NCBI GenBank assembly: GCA_017522105.1
Contig: JAFXAA010000013.1
Location: forward strand, 62,001-126,000
From: Bacteroidales bacterium
GTDB taxonomy: Bacteria > Bacteroidota > Bacteroidia > Bacteroidales > P3
Direction of reading: 5' to 3'
Length of the DNA stretch: 64,000 bases
Of this stretch, positions 51,917-60,765 are shown one piece after another; within the stretch, counting starts at the first letter, position 1; every line of letters starts with the position of its first letter. Made by a program: the position numbers and the translations under genes. The notes beneath the pieces are model-generated. The model ran no database searches and was not told where the DNA came from. It was given only the letters and a program-made list of their open reading frames with translations.

Positions 51917-52665
51917 AGCGTGAGCGATGTTTGAGGAGTTATGCCGAGCGCGCGGTGCACCTCGGCGCCGAGATCCACACCAAGACCTCTCCATTTTACG
52001 CCGACCCCGAATGTAGCAACAGCAGGATTGGTGGCGAGGCCGGCTCGGGCATAAACCATTCCTCTATAAGAGTATTCCATGCCCAAGCGCCAACGCAGCC
52101 GCTCCTCCCAGTCGGCCTCCACCACGGTGAGGATACTCACCATAGGCCTGCTGGCTATCTGAAGACGTGCCTTCCATGGCTTTTCCGCCGCCCACGGGCG
52201 CGAACCCGCAGCCACCGTCACATCCACCCTACGCCCCAGCGAGGCTGTCACTGCCGCTCCGCCGGCAAGCCAATGCCGCGGCTCATAGTAGGCATCAGCC
52301 GTCCCCGCATACACATACCTCGCCTCCACTGCCACCTTCAACCATGGCGCCACACGAAGGCCATAGCCCACCGCAGCCTCATGCTCGTGATAGTCAGCGT
52401 TGCCGTGGTAGCGATAGGCAGCATCGATGGTGCCAACACGTGCCGTCGGCCACAAGAGCGTCAACCCCTTGTCGGCCATGGCCGCCAGCATGAAGGCCTG
52501 CCGGTAGCCAACGGACACGCGCCGTGTTGTGTCGTCGGTCAAATAGCAACCGCCCATGGCGCCACTGCGGGCGTCACGGGCGGTGCCGGACAGTTGCGCC
52601 TCCGACGTCAGCGACACCAGCATCATCGCGGCGACGGCGGCAGCAGCCAGTCTATTCAATGCCAT
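51907..52665 (-). CDS. Exported outer-membrane barrel-like protein (252 aa)
   Basis: The signal peptide MALNRLAAAAVAAMMLVSLTSEAQ is followed by RDARSGAMGGCYLTDDTT and repeating amphipathic strands; the protein ends in LTLWF, a terminal Phe as recognised by BAM. The opening ARSGAMGG resembles PorQ/PorV-like barrel proteins, but I cannot assign it with confidence. It overlaps the gene on each side (14 and 10 nt). Confidence 0.7.
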   Translation of the reverse strand: MALNRLAAAAVAAMMLVSLTSEAQLSGTARDARSGAMGGCYLTDDTTRRVSVGYRQAFMLAAMADKGLTLLWPTARVGTIDAAYRYHGNADYHEHEAAVGYGLRVAPWLKVAVEARYVYAGTADAYYEPRHWLAGGAAVTASLGRRVDVTVAAGSRPWAAEKPWKARLQIASRPMVSILTVVEADWEERLRWRLGMEYSYRGMVYARAGLATNPAVATFGVGVKWRGLGVDLGAEVHRALGITPQTSLTLWF

Positions 52666-53428
52666 TTATGGCGTTCATGTACGACGACAGAGGTGCACGG
52701 AATGCCTTGTAGGTTCCATTGAAGGTTATGCACGGGAAGTAAGAATCGGCGCCATTCATGTTTTCGCGAATATCGTTGAGTTCCAGGCCGCAGCGCGCGC
52801 CGGCGGCACCGTACTGCACAGGGTCGCTGACCGCCATACGTATGGTGTCGGACAATGCCCTGAGGTGCTCTATTTTGCCCTTGGTGATGTAGCGCATCAC
52901 GACGTTCTGAAGCGTGCCCGTTGTCTGGCCTCCGGCGACACTCAGCGAGTCGAGGTACACATTGCCGCTCGCGGCAATATAGAACTCCTCGTCGCCCACG
53001 GCTATTAGGGCCATGTTGTTTTCATTGTCGCCAGTCACCAGGGCGCTCCAGTCCATGTGCAGCAGGAATGCCGTGTCGGTGAGCGGCGAACTGACGGGGT
53101 AGGTGTGCTCCTCCTCGCGGTATTTCAGCGTGATGCCCGCAATCGGATAGGTGTTTGTGCTCACACGCATATTGTCGGTGAGCTTGTTGGCCATACCGAT
53201 GAAGCGCAGCGTGCCGCTCCCCTCCTCAAAGTCGCAGAGCATGGCCTCGAACTTGACCTCAGCGTCGGTACCGTAGTGCTGTTGCCCGCCACTGGCATTT
53301 GACGTCGTGACAGACATCTCGCCGTCATTGCTGTCGATAATATCTTCCATGAACGCCGTAGGGTCGCAGGCGCTGAAGATGAACATTCCGGCCATAGCGG
53401 CGGCCAAGAGGGTGAATTTTGTTTTCAT
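52652..53428 (-). CDS. Putative lipoprotein of unknown function (258 aa)
   Basis: The lipoprotein signal MKTKFTLLAAAMAGMFIFSAC has the modified Cys at 21. The rest is beta-rich with no family I can name; segments such as GTLRFIGMANKLTDNMRVS and YPIAGITLKYREEEHTY are reminiscent of calycin-like lipid-binding proteins of Bacteroidales, which is only a suggestion. It is the first gene of the long envelope operon, 60 nt downstream of a good promoter. Confidence 0.7.
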   Translation of the reverse strand: MKTKFTLLAAAMAGMFIFSACDPTAFMEDIIDSNDGEMSVTTSNASGGQQHYGTDAEVKFEAMLCDFEEGSGTLRFIGMANKLTDNMRVSTNTYPIAGITLKYREEEHTYPVSSPLTDTAFLLHMDWSALVTGDNENNMALIAVGDEEFYIAASGNVYLDSLSVAGGQTTGTLQNVVMRYITKGKIEHLRALSDTIRMAVSDPVQYGAAGARCGLELNDIRENMNGADSYFPCITFNGTYKAFRAPLSSYMNAINGIE

Positions 53429-53490
53429 AATTGTCCTATTTTGTTATTTGTCAATACAATGCACAGCAACACAACGTGCTGTACCTTTTG

Positions 53491-53521
53491 CAAAGGTATG
53501 TATAAAATACAAAACTTGCAA
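53491..53521 (-). promoter_or_regulatory. Promoter of the envelope operon (TTG-N20-TACCTTTG)
   Basis: On the minus strand, TTG (53521-53519) and TACCTTTG (53498-53491) are separated by 20 bp, a full match to the Bacteroidota consensus. Transcription would start near 53484 and run through the lipoprotein, barrel, HhH, SDR, DUF4837, DUF6089, uppS, bamA and skp genes. Confidence 0.75.
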
Positions 53522-53585
53522 GGATGCAACGATTTTTTTTCGGTTTTATCACCGAAAGGGTACGACGACGTCCTCGACCAATGCC

Positions 53586-54329
53586 TTATTTCGTCTCGCC
53601 GGCAGGCTTCGTCTTGCCGGCAGCCTCCATGGCTTTGTAGGTCTTCTCCGCCGCCAGCTGTTCCGCCGCCTTGACGGTGTACTCCACAGCCGACTGCTGC
53701 GGCTTGCCGGCGATGCTCACACAGCACTCGTACTCCTTGCGCCCCGAGCGTCCGCGCACCGTGCTGCGCACTATCTCGAACGTCACCTTCTGGTGGTTCT
53801 TCTGACCCCAGTCGATGAGCTTGCCCTTGTAGTTCCAATCCGTCTGTGCCACCTCGTCAACATCGATGTACGTGCGCAGCATCTTGTCGATGATAATCTT
53901 GCGCGTGAAGCGATAGCCCCGCTCAATGTATATGGCGCCAATCAGCGCCTCGAAGGCGTCGCCGCCTATCGACTTGAAGGCCCCCTCGCCGCCGCGCTGG
54001 TGCTGGATGAGTTCCTGCATGCCTATCTTCCGGGCCAGCTGGCCGAGGCTCTTGCGACTCACTATCTTCGACCGCATCTCGGTGAGGAAACCCTCGCCCT
54101 TGAGGGGATATTTCTTGTACAGGTACTCCGCCACCACGGCGCCCAGCACAGCGTCGCCCAGATACTCCAGACGCTCGTTGTTGATACGGTGCCCCTCGCT
54201 CTCAGCCGAGACGGAGCGGTGTATGAATGCCGTGCGATATAACTCCACACGCCTTGGCGTGAAGCCCAGCACATTCTTGAAAAACCTGTAGAACTCAGGG
54301 CTCTCGGTCTTCTTGGCGAACAGCGGCAC
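53586..54329 (-). CDS. rnc: Ribonuclease III
   Basis: A 247-aa protein with a GTG start at 54329, only 3 bp after the fabF stop, so translation is probably coupled. The RNase III signature NERLEYLGDAVLG is at residues ~51-63, and the second catalytic segment GGDAFEALIGAIYIERG at ~122-138. The C-terminal ~75 residues form a double-stranded RNA-binding domain (DWGQKNHQKVTFEIV...). It cleaves dsRNA in rRNA precursors and structured mRNAs. acpP-fabF-rnc is a conserved gene order in Bacteroidales. Confidence 0.96.
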   Translation of the reverse strand: MPLFAKKTESPEFYRFFKNVLGFTPRRVELYRTAFIHRSVSAESEGHRINNERLEYLGDAVLGAVVAEYLYKKYPLKGEGFLTEMRSKIVSRKSLGQLARKIGMQELIQHQRGGEGAFKSIGGDAFEALIGAIYIERGYRFTRKIIIDKMLRTYIDVDEVAQTDWNYKGKLIDWGQKNHQKVTFEIVRSTVRGRSGRKEYECCVSIAGKPQQSAVEYTVKAAEQLAAEKTYKAMEAAGKTKPAGETK

Positions 54330-54332
54330 AGC

Positions 54333-55577
54333 TTAAAATTTTCTGAAAGCCAGACACACGTTGTGGCCACCAAAGCCGAAGGCATTGCTCAACGCGAAGC
54401 GCACATCGCGCTGACGGGCCTTGTTGAAGGTGAAGTCAAGGGCCGGTATCTGCGGGTCGTCGTTGAAATGGTTGATGGTCGGGGGCACGATGCCGTTCTT
54501 GATAGTCAAGATGGTGGCTATGGCCTCCACAGCGCCGGCAGCGCCAAGCAGGTGTCCCGTCATCGACTTGGTGGAGTTTATGGCCATGTGGAAAGCGTGG
54601 TCGCCAAAGAGTCCCACAATAGCCTTGGGCTCCGACACGTCGCCTATGGGCGTCGATGTGCCGTGGGTGTTGATGTGGTCCACATCGGTCAGCTCCATGC
54701 CCGACTCCACCACGGCCTGACGCATGGCGTCGATGACCCCGAGTCCTTCGGGGTGCGAAGCCGTGATATGGTAGGCGTCGGCCGAGAGACCGGCGCCAGT
54801 CACTTCGGCGTAGATCTTGGCTCCGCGGGCCACGGCGTGCTCCATTTCCTCAAGGATCAGCGTGCCGGCGCCTTCGCCGAGCACAAAACCGTCACGATCC
54901 AGGTCGAAGGGGCGGCTGGCCGTCCACGGATCGTCGTTGCGGGTGGACAGGGCGCGCATGTTGCCGAAACCGCCGATGCCCACCTCCGTCACCGCGCACT
55001 CACTGCCGCCCACAACCATCACGTCGGCCTTGCCGAGGCGAATCAGGTTGAAAGCGTCGCTGATGGCCGCTGCCGATGAGGCACAGGCCGCCACGGTGCA
55101 ATAGTTGGGTCCGCGCAGCCCGTAGCGTATGGCTATCTGGCCGGCGCAGATGTCGGTGATGACCTTGGGCACCCAATAGGGGCTGAAGCGCGGCGTGCGC
55201 CCGTTGAGGGCATACTCGATAATCTCGTCCTGGAGCGACGTGACGCCGCCCATGCCGGAACCCCACACCACACCGGTGCGCGCTTTGTCTATATTCTCGT
55301 CGGCAAGGCCTGCGTCGCGCATGGCCTCGTCGACCGTCACCAACCCGTAGACCGTGTAGCCGTCGAGCAGGCGCATCTCTTTCTTGTCAAAATAGTTCAG
55401 CGGGTCGAAACCCTTGAGTTCCGCAGCTATGCGGCACTTGAACTTCGAGGCGTCAAAATGGGTGATGGTGCCTGCTCCGCTGACGCCGGCGGTCAGGCCT
55501 TTCCACAATTCGTCAACATTGTTGCCGACAGGGGTGAGTGCACCCATGCCGGTGACAACAACACGCTTCAACTCCAT
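54333..55577 (-). CDS. fabF: Beta-ketoacyl-ACP synthase II (FabF)
   Basis: A 414-aa protein; the start at ATG 55577 gives the canonical MELKRVVVTGMGALTPVGNN. The catalytic Cys165 lies in TVAACASSAAAI, and the two active-site His residues are in NTHGTSTPIGD and KSMTGHLLGAAG. It carries out the elongating Claisen condensation of acyl-ACP with malonyl-ACP in fatty-acid synthesis. It sits between acpP (its carrier protein) and rnc. Confidence 0.97.
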   Translation of the reverse strand: MELKRVVVTGMGALTPVGNNVDELWKGLTAGVSGAGTITHFDASKFKCRIAAELKGFDPLNYFDKKEMRLLDGYTVYGLVTVDEAMRDAGLADENIDKARTGVVWGSGMGGVTSLQDEIIEYALNGRTPRFSPYWVPKVITDICAGQIAIRYGLRGPNYCTVAACASSAAAISDAFNLIRLGKADVMVVGGSECAVTEVGIGGFGNMRALSTRNDDPWTASRPFDLDRDGFVLGEGAGTLILEEMEHAVARGAKIYAEVTGAGLSADAYHITASHPEGLGVIDAMRQAVVESGMELTDVDHINTHGTSTPIGDVSEPKAIVGLFGDHAFHMAINSTKSMTGHLLGAAGAVEAIATILTIKNGIVPPTINHFNDDPQIPALDFTFNKARQRDVRFALSNAFGFGGHNVCLAFRKF

Positions 55578-55688
55578 AAGCTTGGGGCTTTGATGTCGGG
55601 GTGGCTGATGCCATTGAAAGGCTGAAACGGTGGAACCCGGCAGCGCCGCGCCCCATCGTTTCAACATCCCAATAATAAATAAGAAGAG

Positions 55689-55925
55689 TTACTTCTTTGC
55701 GTTCTCAATGAAAGCGATGGCGTCGCCGACAGTGACGATCTTCTCGGCTTCCTCATCGGGAATGGAAAGGTCAAACTCCTTCTCAAGTTCCATAATCAGC
55801 TCGACAGTGTCCAAAGAGTCGGCACCAAGGTCGTTGGTGAAGCTGGCTTCGGGAACAACTTGACTTTCTTCAACACCAAGCTTGTCGGTGATGATGCTGG
55901 TAACTTTGGTTGCAATTTCAGACAT
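55689..55925 (-). CDS. acpP: Acyl carrier protein
   Basis: A 78-aa acidic protein; Ser37 in [11 protein letters not shown] is the 4'-phosphopantetheine attachment site, and helices II and III ([20 protein letters not shown]) are typical. It carries growing acyl chains for fatty-acid synthesis and lipid A assembly. It is the first gene of acpP-fabF-rnc; a weak -7-like TTTCTTTG lies ~30 nt upstream (revcomp of 55955-55962). Confidence 0.97.
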   Translation of the reverse strand: MSEIATKVTSIITDKLGVEESQVVPEASFTNDLGADSLDTVELIMELEKEFDLSIPDEEAEKIVTVGDAIAFIENAKK

Positions 55926-56187
55926 TTTCTTCTATTTTTAAAGTTAAAATCGGATGCAAAGAAACAACTTTTTTCCGACATGGAGACACTTTTTAACATT
56001 TAGACATAAACAGGTCGTTGTTAATTTGCTGATACAAAAGAGCCTGTATTATTAAAAATTTTAACTTTTCCGGCCTTGCCCTTCCTGTTTTCCGCACAAG
56101 CAGCACTGCTTTTTCCCCTTTTTTCACCCCCTCGGCCATACTTCGCACCCATCCCTACGGCACCCCGACACCATCCCTACGGCCCTC

Positions 56188-56256
56188 CGACGGCTTTCCA
56201 CTGAAGAACGGCCGTAGGGACTCCGTAGGGGCTCCGTAGGGACTCCGTACCGGATG
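56188..56256 (+). repeat. Dispersed intergenic element, copy C
   Basis: The first 54 bases are identical to copy A (20334), starting CGACGGCTTTCCACTGAAG and running into (A/G)CTCCGTAGGGG units; it ends CCGGATGC where copy A has TAGGGATGC. It is preceded at 56150-56187 by CCCTACGGC-type half-units in the opposite sense. It lies in the 445-bp gap between divergent acpP and purN; the remainder of that gap is T-rich and shows no gene. Confidence 0.85.
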
Positions 56257-56309
56257 CGGCGGAAAAAAGCACACCCATGCCACCAAAAAAAGGCTTTTTT
56301 CTCTCTTTT

Positions 56310-56341
56310 TTGCCCCATGTCAAAAATAATGCGTATCTTTG
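56310..56341 (+). promoter_or_regulatory. Promoter of purN (TTG-N21-TATCTTTG)
   Basis: TTG at 56310-56312 and TATCTTTG at 56334-56341 are spaced by 21 bp, matching the Bacteroidota consensus. The ATG at 56371 is about 29 bp downstream. Confidence 0.7.
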
Positions 56342-56370
56342 CAGCCTGTTATCAACCAACACCTACTGCT

Positions 56371-56949
56371 ATGGAGAAACCCATAAGGCTGGCCATCCTC
56401 GGCTCGGGCAATGGCACCAACGCACAGCAAATCAGCGAATACTTCGCCGGCAGGAGCGACGTGCAGGTGGCATGCATAATATATAATGTTAAGGACGCAT
56501 ACATAGCGCAACGCGCGCGCAACCTCGGCATCGAGGACCACTATTTCGGCCGCAAGGACTTCTACGCCAGCACCGCCGTGCTGGACTACCTGCACCAGAA
56601 GCAGGTGGATTGGGTGATTCTGGCGGGCTTCCTCTGGCTTGTGCCGCAGCCAATCCTCGACGCCTACCCCCACCGCGTGATCAACATTCACCCGGCGCTG
56701 CTGCCGAAATATGGTGGCAAGGGCATGTACGGGCACCATGTGCACGAGGCAGTGGTGGCGGCCGGCGAAAGCGAGAGCGGCATCACCATCCACATCGTGG
56801 ACGAGAACTACGACCGCGGAACAATCTTGGAACAAGCACGTTGCAGCGTCACACCCGACGATACGCCAGACACCCTGGCCGCCAAAATCCACCTGTTGGA
56901 AAAGGAGTATTTCCCGCGAGTCATAGACCGCACAATACACGCCGTCTGA
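56371..56949 (+). CDS. purN: Phosphoribosylglycinamide formyltransferase
   Basis: A 192-aa GART enzyme. The nucleotide-binding loop is LGSGNGTNAQ; catalytic residues N105 and H107 are in INIHPALLPKYGG and D144 is in HIVDENYDRGTIL. It transfers the formyl group of 10-formyl-THF to GAR in purine synthesis. ATG 56371 is chosen because it lies just after the promoter and gives a normal length; in-frame codons further upstream fall in the repeat element. The glycosyltransferase gene starts 3 bp after its stop. Confidence 0.96.
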   Translation: MEKPIRLAILGSGNGTNAQQISEYFAGRSDVQVACIIYNVKDAYIAQRARNLGIEDHYFGRKDFYASTAVLDYLHQKQVDWVILAGFLWLVPQPILDAYPHRVINIHPALLPKYGGKGMYGHHVHEAVVAAGESESGITIHIVDENYDRGTILEQARCSVTPDDTPDTLAAKIHLLEKEYFPRVIDRTIHAV

Positions 56950-56952
56950 ACC

Positions 56953-58080
56953 ATGCGCATCGCCATCAACACAAGGCTCCTGATCAAGGGCAAAATGGAC
57001 GGAATAGGTTGGTTCACAGCCGAGACCGTGCGCCGCATGGTGACGGCGCACCCGGAACACACGTTCTACCTGCTCTTCGACCGCAAACCCGACGCCGAAT
57101 TCATCTTCGCCGACAACGCGGTGCCCGTGGTACTGTGTCCGCAGGCGCGGCACCCTGTGCTGTGGTACATGTTCTTCGAGTGGGCTGTGCCACATGCACT
57201 GCGCAAGTATCACATTGACCTCTACTTAACACCTGACGGCTTCATGCCTCTGCACCCCAAGGTGCCGACACTGACGGTGGTGCACGACATCAACTTCGAG
57301 CACTCCGAGGGCAACCTGAAAGGCTCGCACCAGCGATATATGACGCACTATTTCAAACACTTTGCGCGAAACGCGACGCGCGTGGCCACAGTGTCGGAAT
57401 ACTCAAAGCGGGACATCATGGAGACCTATGGGGTTGAGGGAAGCAAGATAGACGTCGTCTACGACGGGGCGCACGATAATTACCGCCCGCACAGCGAAGC
57501 CGAGAAAGAAGCCATACGTAGCCGCTATACGGCAGGCTGCCACTACCTGATATTCGTCAGCACCATCCTCAAGCGCAAAAACCTTGCCAACCTGCTCATA
57601 GCGTTCGACCGTATAAAAACCATGGAACCAGGGCCATTGAAGCTTGTAGTGGTGGGTAGCAAAGTGTGGTGGCAGGACGAACTGGCCGAAGCCTACGACA
57701 AGATGACGCACAAGCAGGACGTCATTATGCCTGGCCACGTAGGCTCCGACGACCTGTCAGCTCTGATGTCGGCAGCCGATGCACTTGTATATCCATCATA
57801 CTTTGAAGGTTTTGGCATCCCGATATTGGAGGCCATGTATGCCGAAACAGCCGTCATTTGTTCCAACACCACGTCTATGCCTGAGGTGGGTGGCGACGCC
57901 GTTCTCTACATCGACCCCCATTCGCCAGAGGATATAGCACATGCTATCAGCATGATACAACAGCCCGGCACCCGCGAAGCCCTAATAGAAAAAGGACGCA
58001 TACAACGCACCAAATACAGCTGGGAACGCACCGCCAACCTGCTGTGGGCAAGCATGATGCGCACCATTGGCAAAGAATGA
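56953..58080 (+). CDS. GT4-family glycosyltransferase
   Basis: A 375-aa GT-B fold enzyme. The N-terminal acceptor-side motif GIGWFTAETVRRM and the C-terminal donor-site segment YPSYFEGFGIPILEAMYAE (E-x7-E) are clear, followed by SMPEVGGDAVLYIDP. It transfers a sugar, probably from a nucleotide-sugar donor, to an envelope glycan; the specific substrate is not readable. It is co-transcribed with purN, and its stop overlaps the start of the next gene (ATGA). Confidence 0.88.
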   Translation: MRIAINTRLLIKGKMDGIGWFTAETVRRMVTAHPEHTFYLLFDRKPDAEFIFADNAVPVVLCPQARHPVLWYMFFEWAVPHALRKYHIDLYLTPDGFMPLHPKVPTLTVVHDINFEHSEGNLKGSHQRYMTHYFKHFARNATRVATVSEYSKRDIMETYGVEGSKIDVVYDGAHDNYRPHSEAEKEAIRSRYTAGCHYLIFVSTILKRKNLANLLIAFDRIKTMEPGPLKLVVVGSKVWWQDELAEAYDKMTHKQDVIMPGHVGSDDLSALMSAADALVYPSYFEGFGIPILEAMYAETAVICSNTTSMPEVGGDAVLYIDPHSPEDIAHAISMIQQPGTREALIEKGRIQRTKYSWERTANLLWASMMRTIGKE

Positions 58081-59222
58081 TACGACACTGGACAACCATC
58101 GCCGCACTGCTGGCAACACTCAGCAGCGTGCCAGTAGTTGCACAAACACCTGGCAACATGGTTTTTAACCCCTCATTTGAGGAGCACACCGGCTGTCCGC
58201 AACACATTCATGCCGTAGGCATAATGACCGGTGTGGACGCATGGTGGCAACCCACCAAAGGCAGCAGCGACTACTTCAACGTGTGCGGCGAGCGCGACAG
58301 CAGTGTGCCACGCAACAAAATGGGCGTCCAGACAGCACACAACGGACAGGCATACTGCGGCATATACTGCTCGCAGGAGGACTATCGCGAGTACCTTCAG
58401 ACAGAACTGAAGCAACCGCTTGTGGCCGGACAGCGCTACAGGGTGAGTTTCTGGGTCAGCCTTGCGGACAAATCGCCGCACGCCATTGCCTCTATAGGGG
58501 CGCTCTTCACCGAAGACATGATTGGCGACACCACGTCATGGGATATTATCAAAAGGCTTGAAAACAATGCAATAGACGATGGGCAGAGCATTACCATAGC
58601 CACCTTCCTCCCCCCACAGGTGGTCAATGCCCCGGACAATGTGCTTGCCGACAGCAAAGAATGGCAGGAGGTGAGTGGCGAATTTGAGGCCGAGGGGGGT
58701 GAGAGATTCCTGACAATAGGTAATTTTGCACCGTTCAACCACTCAAGAGTCACACCGATTGAGAACACCAACGCCATGCTGCAAGGCGCATACTATTATA
58801 TAGATGATGTCAGCGTGGTGGCTGTGGGGGATATACAACAGAAACCGACACCAGGTCTGGACAACACGCCCAAGGCCGGTGAAGTGACGGTGCTGCACGG
58901 CATTTATTTTGCCACAGGCAAAAGCGACATACTGCCACAGTCTTACCATGAACTGCAACACCTGCTGGAGATGCTGCGCAACCACCCGGAGATGCGCATA
59001 GAGCTGCGCGGACACACGGACAACCAAGGCACAGCCAACTTCAACATGCAGCTTTCACGCGCAAGGGCCGAAGCCGTGGCTCGCTACCTGACAAACAGAG
59101 GGATTGAAAGTTCCCGCCTTCAAACGACGGGGTTCGGCAAGACATTGCCGGTGGACAGCAACGACACACCCGAGGGGCGCAGTCGCAACCGCCGTGTGGA
59201 ATACCGCGTCCTGGCGGACTGA
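58077..59222 (+). CDS. OmpA-domain envelope protein (381 aa)
   Basis: The start at ATG 58077 overlaps the preceding stop by 4 nt. The signal peptide is IAALLATLSSVPVVAQ. Residues ~25-250 look like a carbohydrate-binding-type beta-sandwich (MVFNPSFEEHTGCP opening, AYYYIDDVSVVAV closing), as in many Bacteroidota gliding-motility and cell-surface proteins. Residues ~270-381 are a complete OmpA-like peptidoglycan-binding domain (IYFATGKSDILPQS, ELRGHTDNQGTANFN, LSRARAEAVARYL, RSRNRRVEYRV). It is probably periplasmic and peptidoglycan-linked. Confidence 0.88.
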   Translation: MIRHWTTIAALLATLSSVPVVAQTPGNMVFNPSFEEHTGCPQHIHAVGIMTGVDAWWQPTKGSSDYFNVCGERDSSVPRNKMGVQTAHNGQAYCGIYCSQEDYREYLQTELKQPLVAGQRYRVSFWVSLADKSPHAIASIGALFTEDMIGDTTSWDIIKRLENNAIDDGQSITIATFLPPQVVNAPDNVLADSKEWQEVSGEFEAEGGERFLTIGNFAPFNHSRVTPIENTNAMLQGAYYYIDDVSVVAVGDIQQKPTPGLDNTPKAGEVTVLHGIYFATGKSDILPQSYHELQHLLEMLRNHPEMRIELRGHTDNQGTANFNMQLSRARAEAVARYLTNRGIESSRLQTTGFGKTLPVDSNDTPEGRSRNRRVEYRVLAD

Positions 59223-59246
59223 CGATATCTGCAACACAAAAAAAAC

Positions 59247-59279
59247 AAAGGGGCTTCCATAGCGGAAGCCCCTTTTCTA
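59247..59279. terminator. Bidirectional rho-independent terminator
   Basis: AAAGGGGCTTCC (59247-59258), a 5-nt loop and GGAAGCCCCTTT (59264-59275) form a perfect 12-bp stem with TTCTATT after it on the plus strand and a long T-run on the minus strand. It separates two convergent OmpA-domain genes. Confidence 0.9.
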
Positions 59280-59294
59280 TTCCCTAATGAAATA

Positions 59295-60557
59295 CTATTC
59301 AATCACACGATAGAAGCTGACGCGACGGTTGAGGGCGTACTGGATGTCGCCGAAGGCAACGCTCTTGCCCTTATAGTCGGTCTCGATACGATCCTCGGCA
59401 ATGCCATACTTCTTGGAGAGGAGGCGCTTGACCTCGTTGGCACGCTTCTCGGAAAGCTTCATGTTGTACTGGTCGCTGCCGCTGTAGTCGGCGAAACCGA
59501 CAACAAGAATCTTGACATCGTCGTTGTCCTTCATCACACGGGCCACGGCTTTGACCTTGTCCATCTCTTCGTCGGAGACTTTCCACTCGTCAACACCGTA
59601 CTGGACGGAGAAGGGCATGGCGTAGAAGTTGAGCTGGTCGGCCTTGATCTGGTCGATGACGGCCTGCAGGCTGTCGGCAGCGGCGCTGTTGCCCTTGCTC
59701 TGGTTAGCCTTGGCCTCAGCGAGCTGATCCTCAAGTTCAGCAATGCGGTTCTCAAGTTTCTTCTCATTGTTGCGGGAGGCGACGACCTGGTTCTCGAGGT
59801 TGTTGACCTGAGTGTTGAGGGCGCCGAAGTTCTCCTGGGTCAGCATGGCCTTCTGGGCAGCAACAGCCTGGTCGGCAGCGGTGACGCCGAAGCAGTAGTA
59901 ATAACCCAGACGGAAGATGCGGTTGGTGTGGTGCAGGGTGTTCTTGAAGAACGTCTTGGGCGACGGGGCATCGCCGTTGATGTCATAGCCGTACTCCAGG
60001 AAGAGGTGGTGGGACTCACCGAAGCGGTAGCTTGCGCCAATACCGCCATCGAGAGCGATACCAACCTTGCCGAAATCGACAACAGAAGCGCTGTCATTGA
60101 AGCTGAAGGCGAGGCCGCCACCAGCAAAGATGTAGAGGCTGAAGCGACGGTCGGGGTCATAGCCAAGGATGGCGTTGTTCAGCGAGAACAACATGTCCAG
60201 AGTGAGTGTGGCATGGCGATCCATGGCCTTCTGGTTCTTCTCGTTGCCAGAGACGGCACCGTAACGCGGCTCGCCGAAGGTGGGGAAACCGAAACGCAGA
60301 CGCCAGTCGAAGGCGTGGTTCAGCTTCTGCTGGGCGAAGATAGACATACCGGTGTTGGTGGAAACACGCCATTTGTCACCGAAATTGAAACCACCCATAA
60401 CGGGCTGGTTGTTGAGGTCAAACGAAGCACCGATTGACCAGTTGCTCCAGAATCCATAGCGAGGATATTCAGGCTTGCCGTTATTCTGGGCAAAAGCATT
60501 CATGGATGTCAGCACGAGCGACATAACCATGGCAATCTTGATAACTTTTTTCAGCAT
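59295..60557 (-). CDS. OmpA-family major outer-membrane protein
   Basis: A 420-aa protein: signal peptide IKIAMVMSLVLTSMNAFAQ, then an N-terminal eight-stranded-type barrel (FWSNWSIGASFDLNNQP, WRLRFGFPTFGEP, YIFAGGGLAFSFND, HHLFLEYGYDING) to ~residue 230, a coiled coil (~232-290, ENFGALNTQVNNLENQV ... LEDQLAEAKAN), and a C-terminal OmpA domain (VKILVVGFADYSGSDQYN, LSEKRANEVKRLLSKK, ALNRRVSFYRV). It anchors the outer membrane to peptidoglycan and is normally highly expressed in Bacteroidales. Monocistronic. Confidence 0.92.
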   Translation of the reverse strand: MLKKVIKIAMVMSLVLTSMNAFAQNNGKPEYPRYGFWSNWSIGASFDLNNQPVMGGFNFGDKWRVSTNTGMSIFAQQKLNHAFDWRLRFGFPTFGEPRYGAVSGNEKNQKAMDRHATLTLDMLFSLNNAILGYDPDRRFSLYIFAGGGLAFSFNDSASVVDFGKVGIALDGGIGASYRFGESHHLFLEYGYDINGDAPSPKTFFKNTLHHTNRIFRLGYYYCFGVTAADQAVAAQKAMLTQENFGALNTQVNNLENQVVASRNNEKKLENRIAELEDQLAEAKANQSKGNSAAADSLQAVIDQIKADQLNFYAMPFSVQYGVDEWKVSDEEMDKVKAVARVMKDNDDVKILVVGFADYSGSDQYNMKLSEKRANEVKRLLSKKYGIAEDRIETDYKGKSVAFGDIQYALNRRVSFYRVIE

Positions 60558-60612
60558 ATTTTTTTGATTAATTTATTATTATTCTATCTACTTGTTTCAC
60601 ACTATCGGACTG

Positions 60613-60620
60613 CAAAATTA
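60613..60620 (-). promoter_or_regulatory. -7 promoter box (TAATTTTG) of the OmpA-family gene
   Basis: On the minus strand TAATTTTG matches TAnnTTTG and leaves a leader of about 50 nt that is highly A/T-rich. No strong -33 is visible. No equally good box was found for the divergent pgi gene. Confidence 0.5.
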
Positions 60621-60765
60621 CATATATTTTCCAAATAACAGAAAATATTTTTTCTTCTTTTTCGTTAATTTGAAGAAAATATTGCACTTACGATAAAATA
60701 TTTTTTTCATAACTGCGTTTTTAAGAGCGAATATATGAACAAATTATTAACAAAATACAACAAAA

